Of a stretch of 64,000 nt of DNA, positions 9,279 to 17,681 are shown piece after piece; position 1 is the stretch's first letter; the number at the start of each line of letters is the position of its first letter. Source of the stretch: Streptomyces griseoincarnatus (GTDB taxonomy: Bacteria > Actinomycetota > Actinomycetes > Streptomycetales > Streptomycetaceae). The stretch lies in the NCBI GenBank assembly GCA_014649575.1, contig BMTH01000003.1:248001-312000 (forward strand). Direction: 5' to 3'. The position numbers were made by a program, and so were the translations under genes. The notes under the pieces are model-generated. The model worked only from the letters and a program-made list of their open reading frames with translations. It did no database searches and had not been told where the DNA came from.

Positions 9279-9788
9279 CTACTTCCGCAGCTCGATGACG
9301 GTCTTGCCGATGCGGATCGGTGCGCCCAGCGAAATCGGTGTGGGGGTCGTCAGCCGGGTCCGGTCCAGGTAGGTGCCGTTGGTGGAGCCCAGGTCCTCGA
9401 CGATCCACTGACCGTCGCGGTCCGGGTAGATCCTGGCATGGCGGCTGGATGCGTAGTCGTCGTCCAGCACGATCGTGCTGTCGTGCGCCCGGCCCAGGGT
9501 GATGGTCTGGCCCTGGAGCGCGACGGTGGTGCCGGTGAGGGTGCCCTCGGTCACGACCAGCTTGGTGGGGGTGTTGCGGCCGCGGCGGCCGCCGCCGCCG
9601 GACTGCTGGCGCTGCTGCGGCGGTGCCTGGCGGTTCGCCTGCTGCCGGCCGGCCTCCCGCCGGGCTCCGCGCTGGGTGACGCGAGTGCCGAACAGGTCAC
9701 TCCGGATGACCTGCACGGCCACGATCACGAACAGCCACAGTACGGCCAGGAAACCCAGCCGCATGACCGTGAGGGTCAGCTCTGACAT
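9279..9788 (-). CDS. fhaB: Membrane-tethered FHA-domain protein (FhaB/FipA-like)
   Basis: Protein of 169 residues with one N-terminal membrane helix (about residues 9-28), an Arg/Gln/Gly-rich linker and a C-terminal FHA domain (about 88-165) carrying the phosphothreonine-pocket motifs LGRAHDSTIVL, SSRHARI and GSTNGTYLD. FHA domains bind phosphothreonine on kinase substrates; the family member in mycobacteria links PknB signalling to division and wall synthesis. It starts 10 bp after fhaA and precedes the phosphatase gene. All features agree with FhaB; the specific partner is inferred from context. Confidence 0.92.
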   Translation of the reverse strand: MSELTLTVMRLGFLAVLWLFVIVAVQVIRSDLFGTRVTQRGARREAGRQQANRQAPPQQRQQSGGGGRRGRNTPTKLVVTEGTLTGTTVALQGQTITLGRAHDSTIVLDDDYASSRHARIYPDRDGQWIVEDLGSTNGTYLDRTRLTTPTPISLGAPIRIGKTVIELRK

Positions 9789-9798
9789 TGCCCCCGCT

Positions 9799-10638
9799 TC
9801 ACCCTTCGGCTTGCCTATAGATAACGGTGGTGCTGCCCACGACGATCCGCGAGCCGTCGCGGAGCGTAGCGCGGGTGGTGTGCTGCCCGTCCACCACGAT
9901 GCCGTTGGTGGAGCCGAGATCCTGGATCGTCGAGGGCGTTCCGGTCCGGATCTCGCAGTGCCGGCGGGAGACGCCGGGATCGTCGATCCGGACGTCGGCC
10001 TCGGTGCTGCGGCCCATCACCAGGGTGGCGCGGGAGATCTGGTGGCGGGTGCCGTTGATCTCGATCCAGTAGCGGGTGCGTCCGCCGGGCACCGGGCCGG
10101 GGGCCGCGGCCGGCGGGTAGCCGTAACCGCCGGGGCGGCCGGGAGGCGGCGCGGCGGGCATGGGCGGGGCGCCCGCGGGGGCGGCCGGCGGGTAGCCGTA
10201 GCCTCCGGGACGGCCGGCGGGCGGGGGCGGAGCGGCCGCGCCGGGGGCCGCCGCCTGGCTGGCGGAGGAGGCGAGCGTGCGGCTGCGCACCCGGTACAGG
10301 CCGGTGTCGAGGTCCTCGGCCTTCTCCAGGTGCACCTTGATCGGACCCATGAACGTGTAGCGCTGCTGCTTGGCGTAGTCGCGGACCATGCCCGCGAGCT
10401 CGTCGCCGAGCTGCCCGGAGTACGGGCTCAGCCGCTCGAAGTCCGGTGTGCTCAGTTCCACGATGAAGTCGTTGGGCACGACGGTCCGGTCGCGGTTCCA
10501 GATGGTGGCGTTGTTGTCGCACTCCCGCTGGAGCGCACCGGCGATCTCCACGGGCTGGACCTCGGACTTGAACACCTTGGCGAAGGTGCCGTTGACCAGA
10601 CCTTCGAGACGCTGCTCGAATTTCTTCAGGACTCCCAT
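9799..10638 (-). CDS. fhaA: FhaA: DUF3662 plus FHA domain protein
   Basis: First gene of the minus-strand cluster, 279 residues, cytoplasmic. Residues 1-118 are the DUF3662 domain found only in FhaA-like proteins; a low-complexity Gly/Pro/Tyr/Ala linker spans about 125-185 and contains two near-copies of RPGGYGYPPAA; the FHA domain is at 200-279 (LVMGRSTEADVRI, SRRHCEI, GSTNGIVVDG). FhaA binds phosphorylated membrane proteins of cell-wall assembly, for example the MviN pseudokinase in mycobacteria. ATG 10638 has a strong GGAGGAGG upstream. The promoter should lie in the 575-bp gap before it. Confidence 0.93.
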   Translation of the reverse strand: MGVLKKFEQRLEGLVNGTFAKVFKSEVQPVEIAGALQRECDNNATIWNRDRTVVPNDFIVELSTPDFERLSPYSGQLGDELAGMVRDYAKQQRYTFMGPIKVHLEKAEDLDTGLYRVRSRTLASSASQAAAPGAAAPPPPAGRPGGYGYPPAAPAGAPPMPAAPPPGRPGGYGYPPAAAPGPVPGGRTRYWIEINGTRHQISRATLVMGRSTEADVRIDDPGVSRRHCEIRTGTPSTIQDLGSTNGIVVDGQHTTRATLRDGSRIVVGSTTVIYRQAEG

Positions 10639-11214
10639 GGGGCACCTCCTCCGTCACTGCCGTCCTGTGTACTGCCCCGTGCACCGTTGCGTGCACCGCT
10701 TACCTGGTACTGCTTACTGATCGTATCCACGCGCCGCCCGATCGGCTGGTTCCCCCCGTCCGCCCGGTCGCCGGGTGTCGACGCCTGACGACGTTCCCTC
10801 CGAGGCTCCACTTCGAACTTCACCGGCCGTGGTGGTGCTCGTCGTTCTGCCATGGATCGTAGAGGGGGCCTCAGACCAGTGTCCCGCACCCGGCGGAGGA
10901 CTCCGTCCCTCTCCTGGGGAGACGGACGGCACCGGTACGAGGTTGATACGTGGGGCGGTCATGGCCGCGACATGAACGCGGGTGCGGCTCGCCTCTGTGA
11001 ACGGCGGCGGGCTCAGGTGGGGAGCACGGGGACGGCAGGCCGGCGGCCCGGGCGGGCGGCAACGGGACGCCCTGTGGGGGTGGTGGCGGCGTCGCCGCCG
11101 GTCGGAGGCGGTCCCCGGATATGGGATGTGAATCCACCCCGGCCAGCGTGCTAATGTTCTCGATGTCGGAAGGCGCCAGGCCCCACGGGGCAAGGACCGG
11201 AAGACACACCCAAT
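10639..11214. other. Intergenic region between fhaA and tRNA-Leu
   Basis: No convincing gene in 575 bp. It must hold the promoter of the fhaA operon (minus strand) and of the tRNA (plus strand). For the tRNA a TAATGT box at 11152-11157 would put the transcription start near 11164 and leave a leader of about 50 nt. The short open frames here have no ribosome binding site or recognisable product. Confidence 0.5.
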
Positions 11215-11298
11215 GCGCGGGTGGCGGAATAGGCAGACGCGCTGGATTCAGGTTCCAGTGCCCGAAAGGGCGTGGGGGTTCAACTCCCCCCTCGCGCA
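11215..11298 (+). tRNA. tRNA-Leu, anticodon CAG
   Basis: Eighty-four bases folding as a class II tRNA. The acceptor stem GCGCGGG pairs with CTCGCGC through one G-U wobble, with discriminator A at 11298. The anticodon stem CTGGA/TCCAG closes the loop TTCAGGT, giving CAG; a long variable arm (GCCCGAAAGGGC) follows, then the T arm GGGGG-TTCAACT-CCCCC. CCA is not encoded. It reads CUG, a major leucine codon in this genome. Confidence 0.95.
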
Positions 11299-11336
11299 CA
11301 ACGGAGCACCGACGAAAGTGCTCCAGCTCCACCGAC

Positions 11337-11374
11337 GGAGTGGGCGGCATCGTGATGGCGATGCCGCCCACTCC
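11337..11374 (+). terminator. Terminator of tRNA-Leu
   Basis: Perfect 16-bp inverted repeat (11337-11352 with 11359-11374) and a 6-base loop, followed by TGTTTG. A smaller hairpin (GGAGCAC at 11303-11309 with 11318-11324) precedes it. Very strong for this genome. Confidence 0.88.
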
Positions 11375-11413
11375 TGTTTGTGCGGTGTGATGTCTGTCTC
11401 CGGGCACGCTGAA

Positions 11414-11449
11414 GCGGACCGTCGGCGGCTGAGGCCGTCGGCGGTCCGC
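11414..11449 (-). terminator. Hairpin downstream of the decayed minus-strand frame
   Basis: GCGGACCG at 11414-11421 pairs with 11442-11449, with further pairing of GGC runs inside. It lies 17 bp past the TAA that ends the broken minus-strand frame at 11466, so it may be that gene's old terminator. Confidence 0.45.
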
Positions 11450-11465
11450 GTTCGTTCCGTGCGTC

Positions 11466-11880
11466 TTACTTGAGCAGCTCCCGGGGCACGCTCTGTGAGA
11501 AAGGTCTCAGCGCTGGGTGGTCCTGGCCCTTGGCAGGCCATGCGCCTTGCGGCTTGGTCCTGCGTCGGCGAGTGGGCGGTAGGCGGGGCCGTTCGCCGCC
11601 CAGGGCTTGGCGTCTGCCCAGGGGCGGGGAGACCGGTGCCGAGCGGGACGGACCGGTCCGGGTGTGAACCGAGGACCGGTCCGATCCGCCCTCACGACGT
11701 CGTGGCCGAGCTCCCTCGCGGCGCACACGGGCGCCAACACGGTCTTCGCCGTGGGGCAGGGCAGTCGGTCCCGGCCTGGTGCTCAATGTCGGAGCGCCAC
11801 TTGAGGCAGATGGCAAAGGGCTGGTCGCGGTTGTCCGACTCCAGCACTGTCCGCCCCAACTCCCGTCCGTCCACGGTGGG
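11466..11880 (-). pseudogene. Decayed minus-strand reading frame, not recognised
   Basis: Two pieces read like real protein but in different frames. One (about 11880-11760) runs VDGRELGRTVLESDNRDQ and then FAICLKWRSDIEHQAG; the other (about 11755-11690) reads TAKTVLAPVCAARELGHDVV; a third frame ends with VPRELLK and TAA at 11466. Two frameshifts would be needed to join them. No family is recognised. It lies between a tRNA and another broken gene, so this is probably a site of decay. An alternative is that the region is simply non-coding and the resemblance is chance. Confidence 0.3.
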
Positions 11881-11971
11881 AGAAACACTGCCCTGCGGAG
11901 GGATCAATCCGCACGACGCGCACGGCAGGGTGGGTGCGTCTCCTACGCATCGACCCAAGGACCCAACGCGC

Positions 11972-13319
11972 GTGCGCAACAGCCGAATAGCCCTGTTCCT
12001 GGCGGTCGGCGCCGGCACCCCGCTGGTGACCGCGCTGACGCCCGCCACCGCATCCGCCGCCGAGAACCCCCTTCGCCCCTGTCTCCAGCAGAAACCGGCC
12101 TGGCACCGCTGCGACACGGAGCTGCCCGCCTCTTTCCAGTGCGCCACGCTCTAAGTGCCGCTCGACTACGGCAGACGAACGGAACTGGGAACGCCCGTAC
12201 AAGGCCGAGACGTTCACCCAGGACGTGAAGTGGGCCCGGACCGTCGCCGAGAAGTGCGACAAGAAGCAGGGTGACAAGCTGCGCCACGTCACCACCCGCA
12301 ACACCGCCCGGGACATGGACGTCATCCGCGCCGTGCTGGGCGAGAAGAAGATCTCCTACCTCGGATACTCCTACGGCACCTACCCCGGAGCCGTCTACAC
12401 GCAGATGTTCCCGAAACGCACCGACCGTTTCGTGCTGGACAGCGCCGTCGACCCGGCCCGGGTCTGGCGCGGGATGATCCAGGTCCGGGCGGAGGGCGCC
12501 GAGCCCGCCTTCACCCGATGGGCCGAGTGGACCACCGCGCGGCATGCCACCTACATGCTGGGCCGGACTCCCGACGCGGTCCGCACGACCTTCTCCGGCC
12601 TGGTCGCCCAGGCCGACCGCAAGCCGATCGACCTCGACGGCACGCTGCTGACCGGCGACGACATCCGCCAAGGCTTCCGGGGCATGTTCTTCGGCACGCG
12701 CGACGCCGCCGAAGCGGTCGCCGCATTGAAGAAGGCCGCCGCCGGAGGTCCTCAGGCCGCCGACCGGGCACCCAGGACGCCCAAGCACGTCGCGCCGCCC
12801 TTCGGCCGGACCGTGCCCGAGGACAACGGCGACGCCGACTTCTGGGCCGTCGTCTGCGCCGACTCGCGTGCCTGGCCGCGCGATCCGGAGCAGTACGGCA
12901 GGGACGCGACCCGGGACAAGGCGAAGTACCCGCTGTATGGCGACTTCGCCTCCCACATCAAGCCCTGCGCCTTCTGGAAGAAGACCGGCAGCGAGCCCGC
13001 CACCAGGATCGCCAACAAGGTGCGCGCGCTGATCCTCCAGAACGAGTGGGATTCCCAGACGCCGCTGAACAGCGGCCGGGGCCTGCGCCGCGCCATGAGG
13101 GGCTCGAAGATGGTGACGGTCGCCGGAGGTGTCGGACACGGCGTCTACGGCACCAAGTCGTGCGCCGACAAGATGGCCACCACCTATCTGACCACCGGCA
13201 GACTTCCCGCGAAGGACGTGACCTGCAAGGCCGCCCCGGACGCCGAGGAACGAAACAACCCCGACCGGCTGCCGCTCCCGGCACCACCGGGAGTGGCGAG
13301 GATGGTCAGCCCTTTCTGA
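11972..13319 (+). pseudogene. Broken secreted alpha/beta-hydrolase, tripeptidyl aminopeptidase (TAP) family
   Basis: Remnant of a secreted peptidase. The N-terminal piece starts at GTG 11972 with a signal peptide (LFLAVGAGTPLVTALTPATASA) and runs to QCATL, where the usual next Lys codon is replaced by TAA (12152-12154); the family's following residues VPLDY are still legible after the stop. About 20 bases later the frame shifts and the family sequence resumes at NWERPYKAETF (12183), so roughly 100-130 residues are missing. From there to 13319 the frame is open and keeps catalytic Ser (GYSYG), Asp (NEWDSQTP), His (GGVGHGVYG) and the TAP C-terminal domain. Stop, deletion and frameshift together make a functional product unlikely. 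A GTG at 12225 could start a fragment, but without a signal peptide. Confidence 0.85.
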
Positions 13320-13725
13320 CCGTCAGCGTCTTGGAGGTCCTCCGCCTGTGGGAAGCGACGTGAGGGCTACCTGCACGGAGGGCAACGCTCGCCTCGGGCG
13401 TGGGAGCCGGTCCTCTGAGCCTCGGCCGTTCCGCGTGCGGGTCACTGTGCGACGTGGTGCGTGTGAGGAACATCTCATGAATGGACTGCGTGCGCAGGGG
13501 CGGCAAGAGGGGGGATGCCGGTCGTACCGGACCGGGGGCGGGGTGCGGTTCGAGGCTGGGGGCCGGGCATGGTCGGACGGACGGACCGGAAGAGCCTTTG
13601 TCCTCGGTTTTCCACAGGCTGTGCGTCGTCCACAGGGCTGCCGCCCACGAGCCCGCCGGCTGTACGGTCGGCTCGATCGATGTCGGCAGGTGTGCAATGC
13701 ACACATGTGCAGGGGGGAGGCGGTC
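13320..13725. other. Intergenic region with DnaA-box-like motifs
   Basis: No gene recognised in 406 bp. It contains two DnaA-box-like 9-mers in the same orientation, TTTTCCACA (13608-13616) and TCGTCCACA (13626-13634), 18 bp apart start to start, and close to the next gene a dyad (13691-13703). It presumably carries the promoter of the DUF2252 gene. Confidence 0.5.
13691..13703. promoter_or_regulatory. Inverted repeat TGTGCA-A-TGCACA upstream of DUF2252
   Basis: Perfect 13-bp dyad, followed 3 bases later by a third half-site (TGTGCA at 13706-13711). It lies 23-35 bp before the GTG of the DUF2252 gene, in the usual place of a repressor operator. The binding protein is not known to me. Confidence 0.45.
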
Positions 13726-15183
13726 GTGACGAGCGACGCCCGAGCCGAAGGGGTTGCAGGGGACGCCGGGGTGTCCGGAGCCGCGGGCGCCGGGACCGGA
13801 CCGCGGCTGCCGCAGGTGCCGGGATTCGGCCGCTGGCCCGCCGCAGGCACGCCCAAGCACGAGGGCAAGGCGCTGCGCGCACGGGTCCCCCGGAGCGTCC
13901 ACGCCGCCCTGGACCTGGACGCGTCCCGGCCCGACGCCGTCACCGCCGTCGAGGAGTCCGGCCGCGGCCGGCTGCCCGAGCTGACGCCCCTCCGCGTCGG
14001 CCGGATGGCCGCCACCCCGTTCGCCTTCCTGCGCGGCTCCGCCGGCCTCATGGGCCACGACCTCGCCCGCACGCCCGTCACCGGTATCGGCGCCCAGATC
14101 TGCGGCGACGCCCACGCGGCCAACTTCGGCCTCTACGGCGACGCCCGCGGCGGCCTGGTCATCGACCTCAACGACTTCGACGAGACCGTGCACGGCCCCT
14201 GGGAGTGGGACCTCAAACGGCTCGCCGCCTCCCTCGTGCTCGCCGGGCGGGAGGCCGGAGCGGACGAGGACGTCTGCCGCGCCGCCGCCCACGACGCGGT
14301 GGGCGCCTACCGCCGCACCATGCGGCTGCTGGCCAAGCTGCCGGCGCTGGACGCGTGGAACGCGATCGCGGACGAGGAACTGGTCTCCCACACCGACGCG
14401 CACGACCTCGTCGGCACCTTGCAACGGGTCGCCGAGAAGGCCCGCTCCAACACCAGCGGCCGCTTCGCCGCCAAGTCCACGGAACGCACCGAGGACGGCG
14501 GACGCCGCTTCGTCGACGCCCCGCCCGTGCTGCGCCGCGTCCCGGACGCCGAGGCGTCCGCCGTCGCCGCGTCCCTGGAGCAGTACCTCGCCACGCTCCC
14601 GGCCGACCGCCACCCCCTCCTCTCCCGCTACGCGGTGCACGACGTGGCGTTCCGCGTCGTCGGCACCGGCAGCGTCGGCACCCGCTCCTACGTCGTGCTG
14701 CTGCTCGACCACCGGGGCGAACCGCTCGTCCTCCAGGTCAAGGAGGCCCGCCCCTCCGCCCTGACGCCGCACCTCCCGGCCGCCGGCTTCGACGCGCCTG
14801 AGCCGGAGCACGAGGGACGCCGGGTGGTCGAGGGCCAGAAGCGGATGCAGGTGATAAGCGACAACCTGCTGGGCTGGACCACGGTCGACGGGCGTCCGTA
14901 TCAGGTGCGGCAGTTCCGCAACCGCAAGGGCAGCGTGGATCCGGCCGCGCTGGCCGCCGACCAGGTCGACGACTACGCCCGTATGACCGGCGCCCTGCTG
15001 GCCCGCGCCCACAGCCACAGCGCCGACCCCCGCCTGATCGCCGGGTACTGCGGAAAGAGCGACGAGCTGGACGAGGCGGTCGCCGCGTTCGCCGTCGCCT
15101 ACGCCGACCGCTCCGAGGCCGACCACACGGACCTGGTGGCTGCCGTCCGCGCGGGGCGGATCGCCGCGGAGACGGGGGTCTGA
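13726..15183 (+). CDS. DUF2252 family protein
   Basis: Protein of 485 residues of the DUF2252 family, whose members have a kinase-like (aminoglycoside phosphotransferase-like) fold but no established reaction. GTG 13726 is chosen for GGGGGGAGG five bases upstream. Motifs visible are FLRGSAGLMGHDL, the core CGDAHAANFGLYGDARG and LNDFDETVHGPWEWDLKRLA, and near the end ARAHSHSADP. The GDAH-N and NDFD patterns resemble the catalytic-loop and metal-binding positions of phosphotransferases, so a kinase activity is a possible guess only. Residues 1-30 are Ala/Gly-rich and probably disordered. It seems to stand alone, with its own regulatory region upstream. Confidence 0.85.
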   Translation: MTSDARAEGVAGDAGVSGAAGAGTGPRLPQVPGFGRWPAAGTPKHEGKALRARVPRSVHAALDLDASRPDAVTAVEESGRGRLPELTPLRVGRMAATPFAFLRGSAGLMGHDLARTPVTGIGAQICGDAHAANFGLYGDARGGLVIDLNDFDETVHGPWEWDLKRLAASLVLAGREAGADEDVCRAAAHDAVGAYRRTMRLLAKLPALDAWNAIADEELVSHTDAHDLVGTLQRVAEKARSNTSGRFAAKSTERTEDGGRRFVDAPPVLRRVPDAEASAVAASLEQYLATLPADRHPLLSRYAVHDVAFRVVGTGSVGTRSYVVLLLDHRGEPLVLQVKEARPSALTPHLPAAGFDAPEPEHEGRRVVEGQKRMQVISDNLLGWTTVDGRPYQVRQFRNRKGSVDPAALAADQVDDYARMTGALLARAHSHSADPRLIAGYCGKSDELDEAVAAFAVAYADRSEADHTDLVAAVRAGRIAAETGV

Positions 15184-15234
15184 GCCGGTCCGCCACGGGA
15201 CGTGCCGTCCCCGCAGGTGGCCTACGCTGTCCGG

Positions 15235-16074
15235 GTGACGACCTCGGAAGGTGACCAGGGTGAAGGCGCCGGCGCGCAGGGTACGCCCGCCGGCGACAGT
15301 GCGACGCGGCCCGAGGAGCGGCTGGAACAGGCCGTGCGGGCGGCGGAGAAGGCGCTGATCGAGTTCGAGATCGCCGTGGAGACGTTCCGCGTCGAGGTCG
15401 AGAACTTCTCCCGGCTGCACGAACAGAAGCTGGGCCCCATGTACGCCCTCCTCGAGGAGCTGGACGCCCGGATCCTCGAGATCAAGGCGGCCCGCAGCGA
15501 CGACCCCGAGGACCGGCGGAAGGCAGACGAGGCGCGCGCCCGGCTGATGCCGATCCCCGGCGTCGAGGAGCTGATGAACGGCTGGATGGACGGGGACGGA
15601 TTGTTCCCCGAGGCCACCGCCATGCTCACGGACCAGCCGGTGCGTCCCCCGCAGCGGGTGCGGCCCAGCGAGGAGGCCCGCAAGCTCTACCGCGAGCTGG
15701 CCCGCAAGGCGCACCCCGACCTGGCGCAGGAGGAGAAGGAGCGTGCCCGCCGCGAGGAGTTCATCACCCGCGTCAACGCCGCCTACGCCCGCGGCAACGC
15801 GGACGAGCTGCGCGAGCTGGCCGAGGAGTGGGCCACCGGGCCGGAGCTGAAGCGCGTCCCCAGCCCGGCCGAGGAGCTGTACGCCCGCCTGGAGTGGCTC
15901 TCCGAGCGCAAGGAGCTGCTCACGGTGCTCGCCAGGACGCTTGAGGAGAGCGCCATCGGTTCCATGCTGCGGCTGGCGCCCGACGACCCCGACAGTCTCC
16001 TCGAGGACATCGCCGCGCAGCTGCGGTCCCAGGTGGCCGAGCGCGAGGCGCAGTTGGCGGCGCTGCAGGACTGA
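15235..16074 (+). CDS. Coiled-coil protein with DnaJ-type J domain
   Basis: Cytoplasmic protein of 279 residues. Residues 28-85 form a heptad-rich helix (ERLEQAVRAAEKALIEFEIA...); a J domain follows at about 148-195 with helix II KLYRELARKA, the HPD motif in AHPDLAQ and helix III EEFITRVNAAYARGN. J domains stimulate DnaK-type Hsp70 ATPase. The coiled coil and the C-terminal helical region are not those of DnaJ or CbpA, so the client is unknown. GTG 15235 is preceded by TACGCT six bases upstream, without a ribosome binding site, and is probably a leaderless start. It follows the DUF2252 gene by 51 bp. Confidence 0.85.
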   Translation: MTTSEGDQGEGAGAQGTPAGDSATRPEERLEQAVRAAEKALIEFEIAVETFRVEVENFSRLHEQKLGPMYALLEELDARILEIKAARSDDPEDRRKADEARARLMPIPGVEELMNGWMDGDGLFPEATAMLTDQPVRPPQRVRPSEEARKLYRELARKAHPDLAQEEKERARREEFITRVNAAYARGNADELRELAEEWATGPELKRVPSPAEELYARLEWLSERKELLTVLARTLEESAIGSMLRLAPDDPDSLLEDIAAQLRSQVAEREAQLAALQD

Positions 16075-16136
16075 CCCGGCCTCGCGGCCGGCGGACAGCG
16101 GCCGGCGGGCGTGCCCGGTCCGGTAGCGTCGGAGGC

Positions 16137-16484
16137 ATGAGTTTTGGAGCTGGTGTGCCCACGGTCCAGGTCGGCGACCTCAAGGACGGCGACTTCCTGC
16201 TGGACGTCCGTGAGGACGACGAATGGAAGGCCGGTCACGCCGCAGGCGCGCTGCACATCCCGATCAGCGAGTTCGTCGCCCGCTACGGCGAGCTGACCGA
16301 AGCCGCCCCGCAGGACGGCCGGATTCATGTGATCTGCCGCTCCGGCGGACGGTCGGCCCAGGTCACCATGTATCTGGCCCAGCAGGGCATCGACGCCGTG
16401 AACGTGGACGGCGGGATGCAGGTGTGGGAGGCCGCGGGGCGTCCCGTCGTCACGGACGACGGACAGCCGGGTCACGTGCTCTGA
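16137..16484 (+). CDS. Single-domain rhodanese-like sulfurtransferase
   Basis: One rhodanese domain in 115 residues. The active-site loop is CRSGGRS with the persulfide-forming Cys, after LDVREDDEWKAGHAAGALHIP, the standard first half. Such proteins move sulfane sulfur; the physiological acceptor cannot be read from the sequence. The C-terminal NVDGGMQVWEAAGRPV is typical of the family. A TAGCGT box ends 7 bases before the ATG, so translation is probably leaderless; GGAGG in that spacer is too close to the ATG to act as a ribosome binding site. A hairpin follows the gene. Confidence 0.9.
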   Translation: MSFGAGVPTVQVGDLKDGDFLLDVREDDEWKAGHAAGALHIPISEFVARYGELTEAAPQDGRIHVICRSGGRSAQVTMYLAQQGIDAVNVDGGMQVWEAAGRPVVTDDGQPGHVL

Positions 16485-16519
16485 CGGTCGTCCGGCACGC
16501 CTCGGAAGACGTGCCGTGT

Positions 16520-16549
16520 GCTGGTCCCGCCCCGCGGGACGGGACCAGC
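16520..16549. terminator. Hairpin between rhodanese gene and paaE
   Basis: A 10-bp perfect stem (GCTGGTCCCG at 16520-16529 with 16540-16549) with further GC pairing in the loop, between convergent genes. After it comes a short run of imperfect GGCCTC direct repeats (16566-16620) of no clear function. Confidence 0.65.
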
Positions 16550-16619
16550 GGACTCAGTCATGCCAGGGCCTCGGCGGTGTCAGGGCCTCCGGGCCTCACG
16601 GCCTCCGATCCTCACGGCC

Positions 16620-17681
16620 TCAGCGGTCGAAGTCCAGCTCGACCTTCTCCGTGACCGGATGCGACTGGCAGGCCAGGACGTATCCCGCTTCCGTCTCCTC
16701 CGACTCCAGGGCGAAGTTGCGGTCCATGCGCACCTCGCCGAAGACCAGGAACGCGCGGCAGGTGCCGCACACGCCGCCCTTGCAGGCGTAGGGCGCGTCG
16801 GGGCGGTTGCGCAGCACCGTGTCCAGCAGGGACTCGCCCGCCTGGACGGGCCAGGTGCCGCCGCGTCCGTCGAGCCGTGCCGTCACCGTGCTGTGCGCGG
16901 GGGCGGCCGAGGCTCCGGTGGAGGCGGACGGTCCTGAGTCCACGTGGAAGATCTCCTGGTGGACGCGGGAGCGGGCGACGCCCAGTCCGCGCAGCGCCCG
17001 CGAGGCGCCCTCCACCAGTCCGTACGGCCCGCACAGGAACCAGCCGTCGACCCGGTCCACCGGGAGCAGCGCCGGGAGCAGTGAGGACAGCCGCTCGCGG
17101 TCCAGCCGGCCGGACGGCAGCCCGGCCTGCTGCTCCTCCCGGGAGAGCGCCGTCACCAGCTGGAACCGGTCGGGGAAGCGGTCCTTCAGGTCGGCGACCT
17201 CCTCCAGGAACATCGTCGACGCGGTCGTCCGGTCGCTGCGTATCAGGCAGAACCGGGCCTCCGGCTCACGCGCCAGGAGCGTCGAGGCGATCGACAGCAC
17301 CGGGGTGATGCCGCTGCCGCCGACCACGGCCGCGTACAGGCCGGGGGCCGGGGGGAGCGTGAAGCGTCCTGCCGGGGTCATGACCTCCAGCTCGTCGCCG
17401 AGGTCGATCTCCTTCAGCGCGTACGTGGAGAACGCTCCGCCCTCCACGAGCCGTACCCCGACCCGCAGGGTGCTCGGCGCCTCGCCGTCGGGGGCGGGGG
17501 AGCAGATCGAGTAGGTGCGGCGGATCTCCTCGCCGTCGGCGACGCGGCGCAGCGTGAGGTGCTGCCCGGGAACGTGGCGGTACTCCTCGCGCAGCTCCGG
17601 GGGGACAGCGAGGGTGAGGGCGACGGAGTCGTCGGTGAGCCGGTCGACCGCGGCCACCCGGAGCCGGTGGAAGCGGGCCAT
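16620..17681 (-). CDS. paaE: Phenylacetyl-CoA epoxidase reductase subunit PaaE
   Basis: NAD(P)H-dependent reductase of 353 residues that feeds electrons to the PaaABC diiron oxygenase. FAD-binding domain with RRTYSICS (RxYS motif), NAD-binding domain with VVGGSGITPVLSI, and a C-terminal plant-type 2Fe-2S domain with CKGGVCGTC and a later Cys in LACQSHP. ATG 17681 is chosen because AAGGAG lies five bases before it; GTG 17684 directly upstream is too near that site. The ATG overlaps the paaD stop by one base. Last gene of paaABCDE. Confidence 0.93.
   Translation of the reverse strand: MARFHRLRVAAVDRLTDDSVALTLAVPPELREEYRHVPGQHLTLRRVADGEEIRRTYSICSPAPDGEAPSTLRVGVRLVEGGAFSTYALKEIDLGDELEVMTPAGRFTLPPAPGLYAAVVGGSGITPVLSIASTLLAREPEARFCLIRSDRTTASTMFLEEVADLKDRFPDRFQLVTALSREEQQAGLPSGRLDRERLSSLLPALLPVDRVDGWFLCGPYGLVEGASRALRGLGVARSRVHQEIFHVDSGPSASTGASAAPAHSTVTARLDGRGGTWPVQAGESLLDTVLRNRPDAPYACKGGVCGTCRAFLVFGEVRMDRNFALESEETEAGYVLACQSHPVTEKVELDFDR

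Noticed and set aside
6531..9785. Plus-strand open frame of 1084 codons across rodA, PP2C and fhaB
   Set aside because: Antisense shadow caused by very high GC; Arg/Gly/Val/Leu-rich composition, no ribosome binding site, and the opposite strand holds well-known genes throughout.
11215..13319. Integrated element bounded by repeats of the tRNA-Leu 3' end
   Set aside because: I found no second copy of the tRNA 3' end in the window and no integrase gene; decay alone is reported.
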